This document shows, one piece after another, positions 1 to 8,728 of a stretch of DNA of 64,000 nucleotides. Below the pieces are notes generated by a model, which saw nothing but the letters and a program-made list of their open reading frames with translations, searched no databases and was not told the DNA's origin. Origin of the DNA: Ktedonosporobacter rubrisoli (GTDB taxonomy: Bacteria > Chloroflexota > Ktedonobacteria > Ktedonobacterales > Ktedonobacteraceae); assembly GCF_004208415.1 (NCBI RefSeq), contig NZ_CP035758.1:2108001-2172000 (forward strand), read 5' to 3'. The position numbers and the translations under genes are program-made. How positions within the stretch are numbered: the first letter of the stretch is position 1; the number at the start of each line of letters is the position of its first letter.

Positions 1-51
1 CGGACCGGATGAGAAGAAGAAGGGAAGGCCGCACGGCTCGCAACGCTTGCG

Positions 52-756
52 TTATCCTGACTTGTACTTTAGCCCCGTCAGCATCAGGTCCAGGCCAAAG
101 GTGAATTGAGCGTCTGCCTCATAATTGGTCAGCGCATATGCAGCTTCCACCGTGTGAGCGGGCGTTTCGCGCGGGAGACGCTGCATGAGTTGGGTGAGGC
201 GGGCAATCTCGGTCATGGACTCCCCTCCGGCATTCTCGGATGGTTGTGGCAGGAGTGTAGATACCTCGACCATCGCGTAGCCGATCGCGTAGGAAAATAG
301 TGCACAGATGACCTCCGAGGCGCGCTGTCTCTCGAAACCATCCCGTTGTAGGCGCTCTCTCAGAGTGTCGGAGAGCTGAAGCATTGTCAGCGGCAAGATC
401 TGGCGGTTCAGCAGAAGCGAGTAGGCGTGGGGATGAATATGCGCCAGAGCATACAGCGAGGTAGCGACAGAACGTAGCAGAGGCTCCCAGCCCGCCTCGT
501 TCTCGGGCAGTTCCACTTTCTTCCACAGCAGTTCGGCCACGCCATCAAGCAGAGCCTCCTTGTTTTTGAAGTGACGGTACAGAGCCATCGGGTCTACTTT
601 CAGCTCTTGAGCCAGCTTGCGCATGCTCAGGGAATCCAGCCCTTGCTGATCAATCAAGCGCAAGCCAACCTGCAGAATACGCTCGCGTCTGAGCGGTTGG
701 CGCGCCATTTCCTCGCTCAGCCTCCGAGGCTCACTACTCTCTCTTCTCTCTGTCAT
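52..756 (-). CDS. TetR family transcriptional repressor
   Basis: This is a 234-residue one-component repressor. The N-terminal helix-turn-helix spans roughly residues 20-70 and shows the family pattern of 'GLDSLSMRKLAQEL' followed by 'ALYRHFKNKEALL'. The rest resembles the tetracycline-repressor type ligand-binding domain. The gene is transcribed away from the ABC exporter genes starting at 920, and the intervening DNA holds three copies of a short palindrome. It therefore probably represses itself and the exporter until a small molecule binds. The first ATG is used; a later Met at residue 17 is possible. The family call is firm, the ligand unknown. Confidence 0.9.
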   Translation of the reverse strand: MTERRESSEPRRLSEEMARQPLRRERILQVGLRLIDQQGLDSLSMRKLAQELKVDPMALYRHFKNKEALLDGVAELLWKKVELPENEAGWEPLLRSVATSLYALAHIHPHAYSLLLNRQILPLTMLQLSDTLRERLQRDGFERQRASEVICALFSYAIGYAMVEVSTLLPQPSENAGGESMTEIARLTQLMQRLPRETPAHTVEAAYALTNYEADAQFTFGLDLMLTGLKYKSG

Positions 757-808
757 TGTCGCTCTCGTTTCCCTCCTTCACAAGATCACTGGAGAAATCA
801 CTCTCCTC

Positions 809-859
809 TTGACATATCTACAGTGTAGATCTACATTGTAGATATGTCTACACCGTAGA
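809..859 (+). promoter_or_regulatory. Promoter overlapped by three TetR-type operator palindromes
   Basis: Three 13-bp palindromes of the form TCTAC-N3-GTAGA lie at 817-829, 830-842 and 847-859. The first two abut and sit inside a larger 38-bp palindrome (811-848) with one mismatched pair. A TTGACA hexamer at 809-814 and TACATT at 832-837, 17 bp apart, make a good promoter for the exporter genes. The operators cover its spacer and -10 region, so binding would block RNA polymerase. Assignment to the adjacent TetR protein is inferred from position. Confidence 0.75.
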
Positions 860-919
860 CATTGGATGTTTTTGATTGTATCACATCGCTACGGAGGGCG
901 AAAGGAGGTATAAGGATCG

Positions 920-2803
920 ATGGTTCAGATAACGAGGAAAGATAGCGCGGGCAGTGCAAGGCCGTCCGATCATGAAACCGTTTCCGGAGAGGGCTCCATC
1001 CGACCACCGGCTTTCGAGTTGAAAGCATTGAACAAAGTCTATCAGCGGCGCAGAGGAGAGCAGGTGCATGCCGTTGAGAATCTTAGCTTATCCATGCCAG
1101 TTGGTCAGGTGCTCGGGCTGCTGGGACCCAATGGGGCTGGCAAGACCACAACCATCAAAATGCTCTGCGGACTGGTAACGCCAACCAGCGGGCGTGTGCT
1201 GCTTTCTGGCTACGATGTGGCACGAGAGCGAGCTAGAGCTGTGCAGCAGATTGGGGCTGTTCTGGAAGGGGCGCGAAACGTCTACTGGTCGCTCTCCGCC
1301 TGGCAGAATCTGCTCTACTTTGGGCGTCTCAAAGGACTGCGCCGTAAAGAAATTGCTCCCCGCGCCGAATTTCTGTTGCGCGCCCTCGATCTATGGGAGC
1401 AGCGTCACCAGGTTGTGAGCGGCTTTTCTCGGGGCATGCAGCAGAAAGTCGCCCTTGCCGCAGCGCTAATTACTGATCCGCCATTGCTATTACTCGACGA
1501 GCCGACATTAGGACTTGACGTGCAGACAGCACGCACCGTCAAAGAGTGGGTCGCGCAACTTGCGCATGAGCAGGGTAAGAGTATTGTGCTCACCACCCAT
1601 CAGCTTGATCTGGCGCAGCAACTTTGTGATCGCGTGGCAATTATCAGCCGGGGAAAGCTTGTGATAGATCTGCCTACGCCCGCATTGCTCGCTCGCTTCC
1701 GTCAGGATCTCTATGAGATCCGCCTGGGAGGAAGCGTCGCGCCTGCTGTCTTGCCCTGGCTTGACGGCTTCTCGGTCACTTTCGACGAGGGGGTCAGCCG
1801 AATGCGGGGGCCAATCCCCGACCAGGACCGGCTCTACGACCTGCTCGCCGAATTTCGCGCGCGTGGACTGTCGCTGCTCGCCGTCGAGCCGATTGAGCCT
1901 GACCTGGAAGATGTGTTTGTGCAAATTCTGGGGAGGATTAACACAATGCCATCAAACACTTTCCTGTCTTCTCAGGAGATACCTGCGCTCAGACAGGTTA
2001 ACAGAAGGGGCGGCCCGCATGTTATCTCAACAGTTCGCGCGGCGCTGAACGAGATACAGAAAAGCCTCTGGCTATTATGGAAGCATGGCCCCGTGGTTCT
2101 CACCGAGTTCGTTGCTCTGGCCGTCTTCTATCCCCTTCTGCAATTTCTTGTGGGCAATGGCACGATCGCACAAGTGCGTGTGCTTCCCACGCTACTGGCC
2201 TTCCTGGCCTACCCGCTGCTCTTCGTCATGACCTTCAAATTCGTTGGCGATTTGCGCGAAGAGATCAATAGCGGGACCTTTGAACATCTACATCTCAGCC
2301 CATTTGCGCCGGCCTTTCTGCTCGCGAGTCGGCTAGCGGTACTGGCGCTTGAAGGCATGATGATCTCTCTCATTATCGGTGTGGTAATGAGCTGGGCCTT
2401 AGGAGTGAGCATTCCGCTAAGGCTGGCTGGTGTAATGCCTGCCGCCCTGACCATCATCAATATCCTCAGCTTTGCGCTCCTGATTGGCGGCCTGGCTCTC
2501 ACTCTTCCTCAGGCTGGCATCATCGTCTCGCTGCTCAACGGGCTGGTCTTTCTGCTCAACGGAACCATGATTCCTCTGGAGTGGTATCCCGCCTGGATAC
2601 AAACATTTGCTCGCTTCCTGCCCACTACGCTTGGCATTCAGGTCATAGAAAAGACTGTCCTGCAACAGCAATCGCTAGCAGAGATATGGGCTGATGGCTC
2701 TCTTCTCTGGCTGCTTCTCTACACAATCGGGCTTGCACTGCTGGGCGGGCTGGTGTTCTTGCTGAACGATCGACATGTCATGAGGAAGGGTATCTCGCAC
2801 TAG
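920..2803 (+). CDS. Fused ABC transporter ATPase-permease (ABC-2 type exporter)
   Basis: The 627-residue protein joins an ATP-binding domain and a membrane domain in one chain. Residues about 30-260 carry Walker A 'GPNGAGKTT', the signature 'FSRGMQQK', Walker B 'LLLLDEPT' and the switch histidine in 'TTHQ'. Residues about 370-620 hold about six hydrophobic segments of the ABC-2 permease type. In this exporter class the two domains are usually separate genes. AAAGGAGG lies upstream of the ATG. The next gene encodes a second permease half, so an export complex of the two is likely, probably under control of the upstream TetR. The substrate is unknown; drug or metabolite efflux is inferred. Confidence 0.88.
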   Translation: MVQITRKDSAGSARPSDHETVSGEGSIRPPAFELKALNKVYQRRRGEQVHAVENLSLSMPVGQVLGLLGPNGAGKTTTIKMLCGLVTPTSGRVLLSGYDVARERARAVQQIGAVLEGARNVYWSLSAWQNLLYFGRLKGLRRKEIAPRAEFLLRALDLWEQRHQVVSGFSRGMQQKVALAAALITDPPLLLLDEPTLGLDVQTARTVKEWVAQLAHEQGKSIVLTTHQLDLAQQLCDRVAIISRGKLVIDLPTPALLARFRQDLYEIRLGGSVAPAVLPWLDGFSVTFDEGVSRMRGPIPDQDRLYDLLAEFRARGLSLLAVEPIEPDLEDVFVQILGRINTMPSNTFLSSQEIPALRQVNRRGGPHVISTVRAALNEIQKSLWLLWKHGPVVLTEFVALAVFYPLLQFLVGNGTIAQVRVLPTLLAFLAYPLLFVMTFKFVGDLREEINSGTFEHLHLSPFAPAFLLASRLAVLALEGMMISLIIGVVMSWALGVSIPLRLAGVMPAALTIINILSFALLIGGLALTLPQAGIIVSLLNGLVFLLNGTMIPLEWYPAWIQTFARFLPTTLGIQVIEKTVLQQQSLAEIWADGSLLWLLLYTIGLALLGGLVFLLNDRHVMRKGISH

Positions 2804-2825
2804 CGTCAAACGAATGGAGAAACCA

Positions 2826-3593
2826 ATGGACACGAAGAGATTCGAAACTATGTCGTCCCTGAACGACTCGCTTCCGCTGCCAGGGCTGATGGCTCGAATG
2901 GGTTTACAAACACTCAAGATTGCATTGGGCAACGAGATTGCCAAAGGTCTGCTAGATCTCTGGCGGGGCAAGTTTGCTCTGCTGCTGGAAATGATCGCGT
3001 TTAGCTTCTTTTTCCTGGTGATCGCATTTGCCCAGGGTAAAGGTAGTTTCCAGCAGGCGGCGATAGTCCCGTTGCTGCTCGGCTTTGTTGGCTATCTCTT
3101 CTTTCATATGCAAACGAACCGGCTCTTCTGGGGACTGCTGGGCGAAATCCAGAGCGGCACCCTCGAACAGATGCACCTGAGCCCGCTCCCCTCCTGGCTA
3201 CTGCTAGCGGGGCTGGCGGTCGCATCCATCGTAGAAGCGTTGATCACTACCATTCTGATGTATCTGCTGGTCCGTCTGGTGGTCCCTGTGACGATCCCCT
3301 TGCGGCTTTCTGCCTTGCTGCCTCTGGCCCTGCTGACCGTAGGAAGCGTGGGATATTCCCTCATCGTAGGTGGCCTGACCCTGCGCTTCAAGCGCCTGGA
3401 GATCCTCAAGGAGTTCTTGCAGGCCGTGGTGTTCCTCTTCGGGGGTGTGTTCGTTTCGCCTTCCCACATGCCCCACTGGATGGCGACTATTGCGCGCTTC
3501 CTCCCCATTACACCTGGGATCGCTGGCTTACAGCAAACGCTGCTTGGCGGCGTCTCACTCGCAATGTTGTTCAGCGATGGAAGCATCATCTAG
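2826..3593 (+). CDS. ABC-2 type permease, C-terminus cut by an in-frame amber codon
   Basis: A hydrophobic protein of about 255 residues with five to six predicted membrane segments, encoded 22 bp behind the fused ATPase-permease and similar to its membrane half. The ATG at 2826 is preferred because GGAG lies 6 bases upstream; an in-frame ATG at 2814 has no such site. The reading frame stops at TAG 3591-3593, just before the last membrane helix. The same frame continues open for 32 codons with helix-like sequence. In the paralogous fused protein the aligned residue after 'DGSLL' is Trp, so TGG to TAG is the simplest explanation. The product may be non-functional or rescued by readthrough. Confidence 0.8.
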   Translation: MDTKRFETMSSLNDSLPLPGLMARMGLQTLKIALGNEIAKGLLDLWRGKFALLLEMIAFSFFFLVIAFAQGKGSFQQAAIVPLLLGFVGYLFFHMQTNRLFWGLLGEIQSGTLEQMHLSPLPSWLLLAGLAVASIVEALITTILMYLLVRLVVPVTIPLRLSALLPLALLTVGSVGYSLIVGGLTLRFKRLEILKEFLQAVVFLFGGVFVSPSHMPHWMATIARFLPITPGIAGLQQTLLGGVSLAMLFSDGSII

Positions 3594-3692
3594 CTGATCG
3601 GTAATGCCCTCGTCTACCTGGGACTAGGAATCATCATCTTTAGCTGGTGCGAACATTTAGCGAAACGCCGGGGCACCCTGGGTCAGTACTAA
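3594..3692 (+). pseudogene. Stranded C-terminal tail of the ABC permease
   Basis: Read in the permease frame, the bases after the amber codon give 32 residues that begin 'LIGNALVYLGLGIIIF' and end 'KRRGTLGQY', then TAA. This is a hydrophobic helix followed by a basic tail, as expected for the end of an ABC-2 permease. There is no good separate start site, so it is read as the severed end of the preceding gene. Confidence 0.7.
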
Positions 3693-3746
3693 AGGAATCG
3701 TATAAAAGTAGAGATATTATGCGAACAAATAAAGAAGGAATAGATA

Positions 3747-4934
3747 ATGGGACACAAACTTGCAACTCTCGCTGATGTTCAATTGCGCTATGCCTGGTTT
3801 AAGCGGATGCGTGCGACCCGGCCGGTCTGGTTGGATGAGCAGAGTGGAGCCTTTCATGTATTTCGCTATACTGAGGTTGAGCGCGTCATTAGCGATTTTC
3901 GCTCGTTCCCTTCGCAAGGTGTGTGTAACAGCATTTTGGGGATGGACCCACCCCAACATCGCTCCTATCGGAATCTGATCACATCCGTATTTACCCCACG
4001 CGCAGTTGAGCGCCTGCAAGGTCGCGTGGCTGAGATCACACAAACCTTTCTGGAGGCAGTGCAGCACAAAGGTGAGATAGATGTCGTCACTGAGCTAGCC
4101 TATCCTTTACCGGTGACGGTGATTGCCGAATTGTTGGGGATACCCACTCCCGATCGGGTGTTGTTCAAGCGCTGGGCTGATGGATTGCTTGGTCAGCAAT
4201 TGAGCGATGCCAGACTGTTTCAGCCCGATGAGCAAGCCAGCCGGCGCCTCGGACAGTTGCATAAGCAGATGCATGACTACTTCACAGCCCTGCTGAAGGA
4301 GCGAGCACAGGTGCCACACGACGACCTGATGAGTGCTCTTCTGCAAACCTCAACCGATGGCAAGCGGCTCTCCCTGGATGAAGTGATCGAGTTCTGCAAA
4401 CTGCTGCTCATCGCCGGACATGTGACAACAACCGATCTGCTCAGCCATGCGATCCGCTGCTTCGATGAGCACCCAGAAGCTTTAGAGCAGGTCCGCAAGC
4501 AGCCGGAGGCACTGCCAGGAGCCATTGAGGAAGTATTACGCTTTGCCTCGCCGTTCTGGCGTCTGACGCGCGTAACCAGGAACGAAGAGTGCCTGGCAGG
4601 CATCACCATCCCTGCTGGATCGCTGATCTTTGCCTGGCAGGCCTCGGCGAATCGGGATGCTGAGGCGTTTCCTGATCCTGAACGTTTTGACATCATGCGT
4701 ACGCCGAATCGGCATCTCGCCTTTGGGCATGGCATTCACTTCTGTATTGGAGCGCCACTGGCGCGCATGGAGGTAGCAGTGGCTCTGCCACTGGTCCTAA
4801 AGCATTTGCCCAACTTGCGGGTTAAGCGTGAGAAGCCACTTGAGCTGTTTGAAGGGGAATTCGTGTTTGGCTTGAAGCATCTGCCGGTACAATTTGGTAC
4901 AGAACAGATTGGAACCCTCTCTCCGAAAGTATGA
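3747..4934 (+). CDS. Cytochrome P450
   Basis: A 395-residue soluble bacterial P450, normal in length for the CYP10x-like classes. The I-helix oxygen-activation motif is 'AGHVTTTD' near residue 223. The ExxR motif is in 'EEVLR', and the heme loop 'FGHGIHFCIGAPLAR' places the thiolate ligand at Cys333. It would hydroxylate or epoxidise a small molecule using electrons from a ferredoxin partner not encoded here. AAGGA lies 8 bases before the ATG. A SAM methyltransferase follows closely, which suggests a small tailoring pair, but no biosynthetic core gene is nearby. The substrate cannot be predicted. Confidence 0.95.
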   Translation: MGHKLATLADVQLRYAWFKRMRATRPVWLDEQSGAFHVFRYTEVERVISDFRSFPSQGVCNSILGMDPPQHRSYRNLITSVFTPRAVERLQGRVAEITQTFLEAVQHKGEIDVVTELAYPLPVTVIAELLGIPTPDRVLFKRWADGLLGQQLSDARLFQPDEQASRRLGQLHKQMHDYFTALLKERAQVPHDDLMSALLQTSTDGKRLSLDEVIEFCKLLLIAGHVTTTDLLSHAIRCFDEHPEALEQVRKQPEALPGAIEEVLRFASPFWRLTRVTRNEECLAGITIPAGSLIFAWQASANRDAEAFPDPERFDIMRTPNRHLAFGHGIHFCIGAPLARMEVAVALPLVLKHLPNLRVKREKPLELFEGEFVFGLKHLPVQFGTEQIGTLSPKV

Positions 4935-5075
4935 AATCGTGTGCCGGCCTGGTGGCATGGTTGCCAATCTGCCCTCCAGCGGCTCGCCCATCGCTGCTTT
5001 GCTCAGACCTTTCTGGGAAAAACAACGTATATACGTTCAGAGAAAACACAGATGCCAAAAGAAAAGAGGATGAAG

Positions 5076-5735
5076 ATGAATCCCGAAGAGCCTATTCAGC
5101 GGCACTTCAATTCTGCTGTTTGCCGACCTTTCGACACTCCTTCGACCTGGTACGAGGCTGTTTATAGAGAGGCAGGAAACGAGAGCAACAAGGTTCCCTG
5201 GGCCAGACAGACTAACCAGCCACTCCTACTGCCATGGCTTGAGCTGCGGCAGGAGCTTGCTGCTGAAAACAGGAGAACGCTGGTTGTTGGATGTGGTCTT
5301 GGGGACGATGCCGAGACGCTTGCTCATCGTCTTCCACATGTCACCGCCTTCGACATTTCTCCACGTGCTATTGCCTGGTGCCGCCAGCGTTTTCCCGCCT
5401 CCAGGGTGGCGTACCAGGTTGCTGATCTTTTAGACCTTCCAGAGGACTTTCGGCAAGCCTTCGACCTCGTGTATGAAGCACTCACGATCCAATCGCTGCC
5501 GCCCAATTTGCACGCTGGAGCCATCGCAGCTATCGCCGATTGTGTGGCACCGGGTGGTATCCTCCTGCTCATGTGCTATGGGCGCGACCCGGAGGAACCC
5601 ACGGATGGGCCTCCCTGGCATCTTGCGCGCAGCGAGCTTGATCTCTTTCTCCAACACGGTCTTCAGGAAGTTTGTTTTCAGGAACATATGATAGCAGGCG
5701 TCCGGCGCTTCCTTGTGGAATACAGAAAAGCGTAG
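5076..5735 (+). CDS. Class I SAM-dependent methyltransferase (TPMT-like)
   Basis: About 219 residues with a Rossmann methyltransferase fold. Motif I is 'LVVGCGLGDDAE', the acidic loop after strand 2 is 'TAFDISPRAI', and the post-motif region is 'PGGILLLMCYG'. The N-terminal 'TPWY'-type pattern (here 'TPSTWYEAVY') resembles thiopurine-methyltransferase-like proteins. The ATG at 5076 is chosen because AGAGG sits 6 bases upstream; the frame is open further upstream from 4941, but those residues do not look conserved. It lies 141 bp behind the P450 on the same strand. The substrate is unknown. Confidence 0.8.
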   Translation: MNPEEPIQRHFNSAVCRPFDTPSTWYEAVYREAGNESNKVPWARQTNQPLLLPWLELRQELAAENRRTLVVGCGLGDDAETLAHRLPHVTAFDISPRAIAWCRQRFPASRVAYQVADLLDLPEDFRQAFDLVYEALTIQSLPPNLHAGAIAAIADCVAPGGILLLMCYGRDPEEPTDGPPWHLARSELDLFLQHGLQEVCFQEHMIAGVRRFLVEYRKA

Positions 5736-6432
5736 AACTAGTGATACGCGACTCACTCACTACCTCTGTGGGTTTTCAGATATTGGCGGGGCAGCTCTTG
5801 GCGATCGCTTTGGACGTCGCCGCCTCTTTGTGATTGGTCTGGGGCTGTTCGTGGCAGCCTCGCCCGCCTGCGCGCTCTCCTCCACTATCGGCTTCCTGAT
5901 CGCCGCCCGCGCTCCAGGAGGGCTGTGCAGCCCTGATGCTGCCCTGGCCCTGACCTTGTTGAGTGCGGCATTCGCACCGGAGGAGCGAGGCCGAGCCCTG
6001 GGGATATACGGGAGCGTGACCTGACTGGCCCTTATTGCTGGTCCGGTGGTCGGAGGCGCTCTAGCCGGGGCTTGGCAGTGGATCTTCTGGCTCAACGTTC
6101 CCATTGGCCTGCTTCTCATCGCCCTCGTGCTTCTGCGCATTCCAGAGAGCTTTGGTCCGCGTGCGCTGCTCGACATTGTTGGCCTGCTGCTGGTAACTGG
6201 CGCCTCTCTTGGGCTGGTGTGTGGCAATCTGGCCTGTTGGAGCGGTTTTGAGGTGGTCGCCACGCTCGTCGCTGGAGTCCTGCTTGTCGTGGCTTTCGTG
6301 TTCTGGGAGCTATTGCTGGTCTTCTGCTGCCCGGCAGGCATGCGCAGATCTTCGGGCGAAAGCCCGGCGCAGGTATTTCAAAGCAGGGAACACGAAGCAT
6401 CAAGCCAGTCCAAGCATGCAACTAGCTTGTAA
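5713..6432 (+). pseudogene. Degraded MFS drug exporter (DHA2-type remnant)
   Basis: The frame encodes a middle section of a 14-helix major facilitator exporter. 'LGDRFGRRRLF' matches the loop 2-3 motif, followed by 'ALGIYGSVT', an in-frame TGA at 6022-6024, and then 'LALIAGPVVGGAL' and 'WIFWLNVPIG'. The first helices and everything after about helix 8 are missing; the frame past about 6330 is no longer transporter-like. Intact DHA2 exporters usually have Gly where the stop lies, so GGA to TGA is likely. It overlaps the end of the methyltransferase gene. This is almost certainly a dead copy; an intact DHA2 exporter lies at 8729-10204. Confidence 0.75.
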
Positions 6433-6654
6433 ATGCCTGGAGCTGGCATATTCCCTTGCGCTATAACCAGCCGCAAAATCTTTTCTACGTGGCTGGCTGC
6501 TCAGTGCACAGGCCAGCGGGGGGCGTATGTGCTAAGCAGCTCGATTGGCCGGGTGCTTGCTCAAGGATCTCAGCGAAACGCTCAAACCGCTCAAAGAGCG
6601 TAACGTTGGCCTTATGAGCTTGCATCCCCGGCCTGTTTCAAGGCCTGCCGCTCG

Positions 6655-7410
6655 CTATTCGTTTTCGTCAAGGATGTCTTGTCCTAAGTCCCGACTGGGA
6701 TTGAGCATATTCTCAGGAACCTTCTCCTCGTCTGTTGCTATCTCCCAGCGGACCGCGCTAACGCTCTCCTCCAGGCTCACGCGCGCCACAATTTGTTCCA
6801 GGGCCGCATCTTTGCGCCCCTCGCTATACAGATCTGCGCGAATCTCTACGCGAGCCGGATCAGGGCAATCCTCGCTCTGCAGGGAGCGGATGATGACAGT
6901 ATTTTGATCTATCGAATGCAGCAAGAGCGAGCGGATATGCGGCTCACGTGGGCTAAGACAGGTGACGCGTACGAGATAATGTACAGGTACCTCTACCGAG
7001 TCTTTGGAGGTCCTGTCGATGATACGAGCCAGAGGGCGCAGCATAATATTAGCAAGAAAAACCACTGCCGCGCCGATAAAAGCTGGCAGATAATAGCCAA
7101 GGCCAGCCAGCACGCCAACCCCGGAGGCGCACCAGAGCGTTCCAGCAGTATTGAGGCCGCGAATAGAGAGCCCATCCCGCAAGATAACGCCAGCACATAA
7201 AAAACCAACGCCTGAGACAACCTGGGCCGCTACCGTAAGATCTGCTACTTTGGTAAGCTCTGCCATCAAGACGAAAAGTGAGGAACCGGTAGCCACCAGC
7301 GCACTTGTGCGCAAGCCGGCTTGTCGCTGGCGATATTGCCGCTCAAGGCCAATCAGTATGCCACAACCCAGAGCCGTGAGCAACTTTAAGAGAAAATCGA
7401 GTAGAGACAT
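6655..7410 (-). CDS. MgtC/SapB family membrane protein
   Basis: About 251 residues. The start 'MSLLDFLLKLL..GCGILIGLERQ' and 'GLRTSALVATGSSLF' are typical of the MgtC/SapB family. Four to five hydrophobic helices span residues about 1-130, then a soluble C-terminal domain of about 100 residues resembles the ACT-like domain of longer members. The ATG at 7410 has AGAAGG just upstream; the frame extends to 7452, but those residues do not fit the family. Members are linked to survival at low magnesium or to control of other membrane proteins. It appears monocistronic. The role here is uncertain. Confidence 0.87.
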   Translation of the reverse strand: MSLLDFLLKLLTALGCGILIGLERQYRQRQAGLRTSALVATGSSLFVLMAELTKVADLTVAAQVVSGVGFLCAGVILRDGLSIRGLNTAGTLWCASGVGVLAGLGYYLPAFIGAAVVFLANIMLRPLARIIDRTSKDSVEVPVHYLVRVTCLSPREPHIRSLLLHSIDQNTVIIRSLQSEDCPDPARVEIRADLYSEGRKDAALEQIVARVSLEESVSAVRWEIATDEEKVPENMLNPSRDLGQDILDENE

Positions 7411-7740
7411 ACAAAACCTTCTATGCAAAATTTTTGCGCGGTAAGTGTGCATGAATTTTGTCTATGCGCAAACATATTATATAACCCTTCACCTTTATGG
7501 TGGATTTGCAGCGGCTTTCTTGACTACCTATGTTCCTATAAGATTGAAAATCGGCTATGATTAAGGGACTACTAGCCAATTGGTCAAATTTGTGACGATT
7601 TTGTAACAATATCGCCATATTTCTATTATAGAAAATAGATATGGATGAGGCATTCTATCTGCGATCGCGAAATGATAGTAAGGCCACTTGTGCTAGAGAA
7701 CAAAAGCAACAATACTAAGACAAGAAGAAGGACGAACATT
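7411..7740. other. Divergent intergenic region between mgtC-like gene and methyltransferase
   Basis: AT-rich spacer holding the promoters of two divergent genes. AAGGA stands 9 bases before the plus-strand ATG at 7741. No convincing palindrome or RNA element was seen. Confidence 0.4.
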
Positions 7741-8628
7741 ATGGTTGATAGCGTTGTAGCACGTACTTTCGATTCGTTATGTGATAAATCACCGGTTCTC
7801 AAACGTCTGCTGATTCGTAACTGGTTCTATTGCCTATCGCTGTTGGACAGAGAGGCCCATATGCCGTTTATGAATCTGGGATATGCCCCTCTTAAGAGTG
7901 TCGATACATTGGTGGAGTTGCAGGAGAGTGATGAAGAGCATAGATATTGTATTCAGATGTATCATCATGTGGCAAGTATGGTAGAGCTAAGTGGACGCGA
8001 TGTATTGGAAGTCGGCAGCGGTCGTGGTGGAGGGGCATCATATGTGAAGCGCTATCTGGGCCCGCGAACCATGGTAGGCGTAGATTTAGTGCCACGCGCT
8101 GTGCAATTCTCACGTGCCAGGCATCGTGTAGATGGGTTATCCTTCGTGCAAGGGGATGCTGAGCGACTACCCTTTGGCAACTGTTCCTTTGATGCTGTTA
8201 TTAATGTTGAGTCGTCATATGCCTATGGCAATGTCGATCGTTTCTTGCAAGAGGTGGCACGTGTGCTACGTCCAGGTGGCTACTTTCTGTTTACCGACTA
8301 TCGCTATCAGCATCGGATAGGCCTTCTACGCGCGCAGATCGAGAACTGTGGCCTCAATGTGCTAAGCGATCGCTGCATTAATGCCGAGGTAGTGCGGGCG
8401 TTGGATCTGGATCATGCGCGCAAAGCCGACTTGATTAAGAAAAAGGTGCCTCAAGCTCTCCATAATGTGATGCATTACTTTGCGGCTTCTCCAGGTTCGC
8501 CTATATATGATGAGCTTAAGGCGGGCACCGTGGATTATCACAGCTGGTTGATGCAGAAAACGCCGGCTGATGTTTCGCAAGGCACAGAGGACGCAGAGCT
8601 CTCTAAGGCTGATTCTCTGGCCCTTTAA
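7741..8628 (+). CDS. Class I SAM-dependent methyltransferase
   Basis: About 295 residues. The core shows motif I 'VLEVGSGRGGGASYV', motif II acidic residue in 'VGVDLVPRAV', 'GDAERLPF' and 'VLRPGGYFLFTDYR'. The overall pattern, including the N-terminal 'MNLGYAP' segment, resembles methyltransferases of the phthiotriol/phenolphthiotriol dimycocerosate type, which act on lipid or polyketide hydroxyls. The ATG at 7741 follows AAGAAGGA at good spacing; the longer frame from 7645 has no such site. It stands alone, ending convergently with a DHA2 exporter behind a shared hairpin. The substrate is unknown. Confidence 0.82.
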   Translation: MVDSVVARTFDSLCDKSPVLKRLLIRNWFYCLSLLDREAHMPFMNLGYAPLKSVDTLVELQESDEEHRYCIQMYHHVASMVELSGRDVLEVGSGRGGGASYVKRYLGPRTMVGVDLVPRAVQFSRARHRVDGLSFVQGDAERLPFGNCSFDAVINVESSYAYGNVDRFLQEVARVLRPGGYFLFTDYRYQHRIGLLRAQIENCGLNVLSDRCINAEVVRALDLDHARKADLIKKKVPQALHNVMHYFAASPGSPIYDELKAGTVDYHSWLMQKTPADVSQGTEDAELSKADSLAL

Positions 8629-8642
8629 ACGTAAATAAGGAT

Positions 8643-8683
8643 GGCCCGGTAGCTGGAGATCACTTTCTTCCAACTACCAGGCC
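8643..8683. terminator. Bidirectional terminator-like hairpin
   Basis: GGCCCGGTAG (8643-8652) pairs with CTACCAGGCC (8674-8683) with one mismatch. It sits between two convergent genes. There is no strong T tract, so termination strength is uncertain. Confidence 0.5.
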
Positions 8684-8728
8684 CTCCGCTCCTCTATATA
8701 ACGGTAATTGCTTGCTGGCTCAGGCTTT

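Noticed and set aside
4941..5075. N-terminal extension of the methyltransferase from 4941
   Set aside because: The residues lack family similarity, and the better ribosome site points to 5076.
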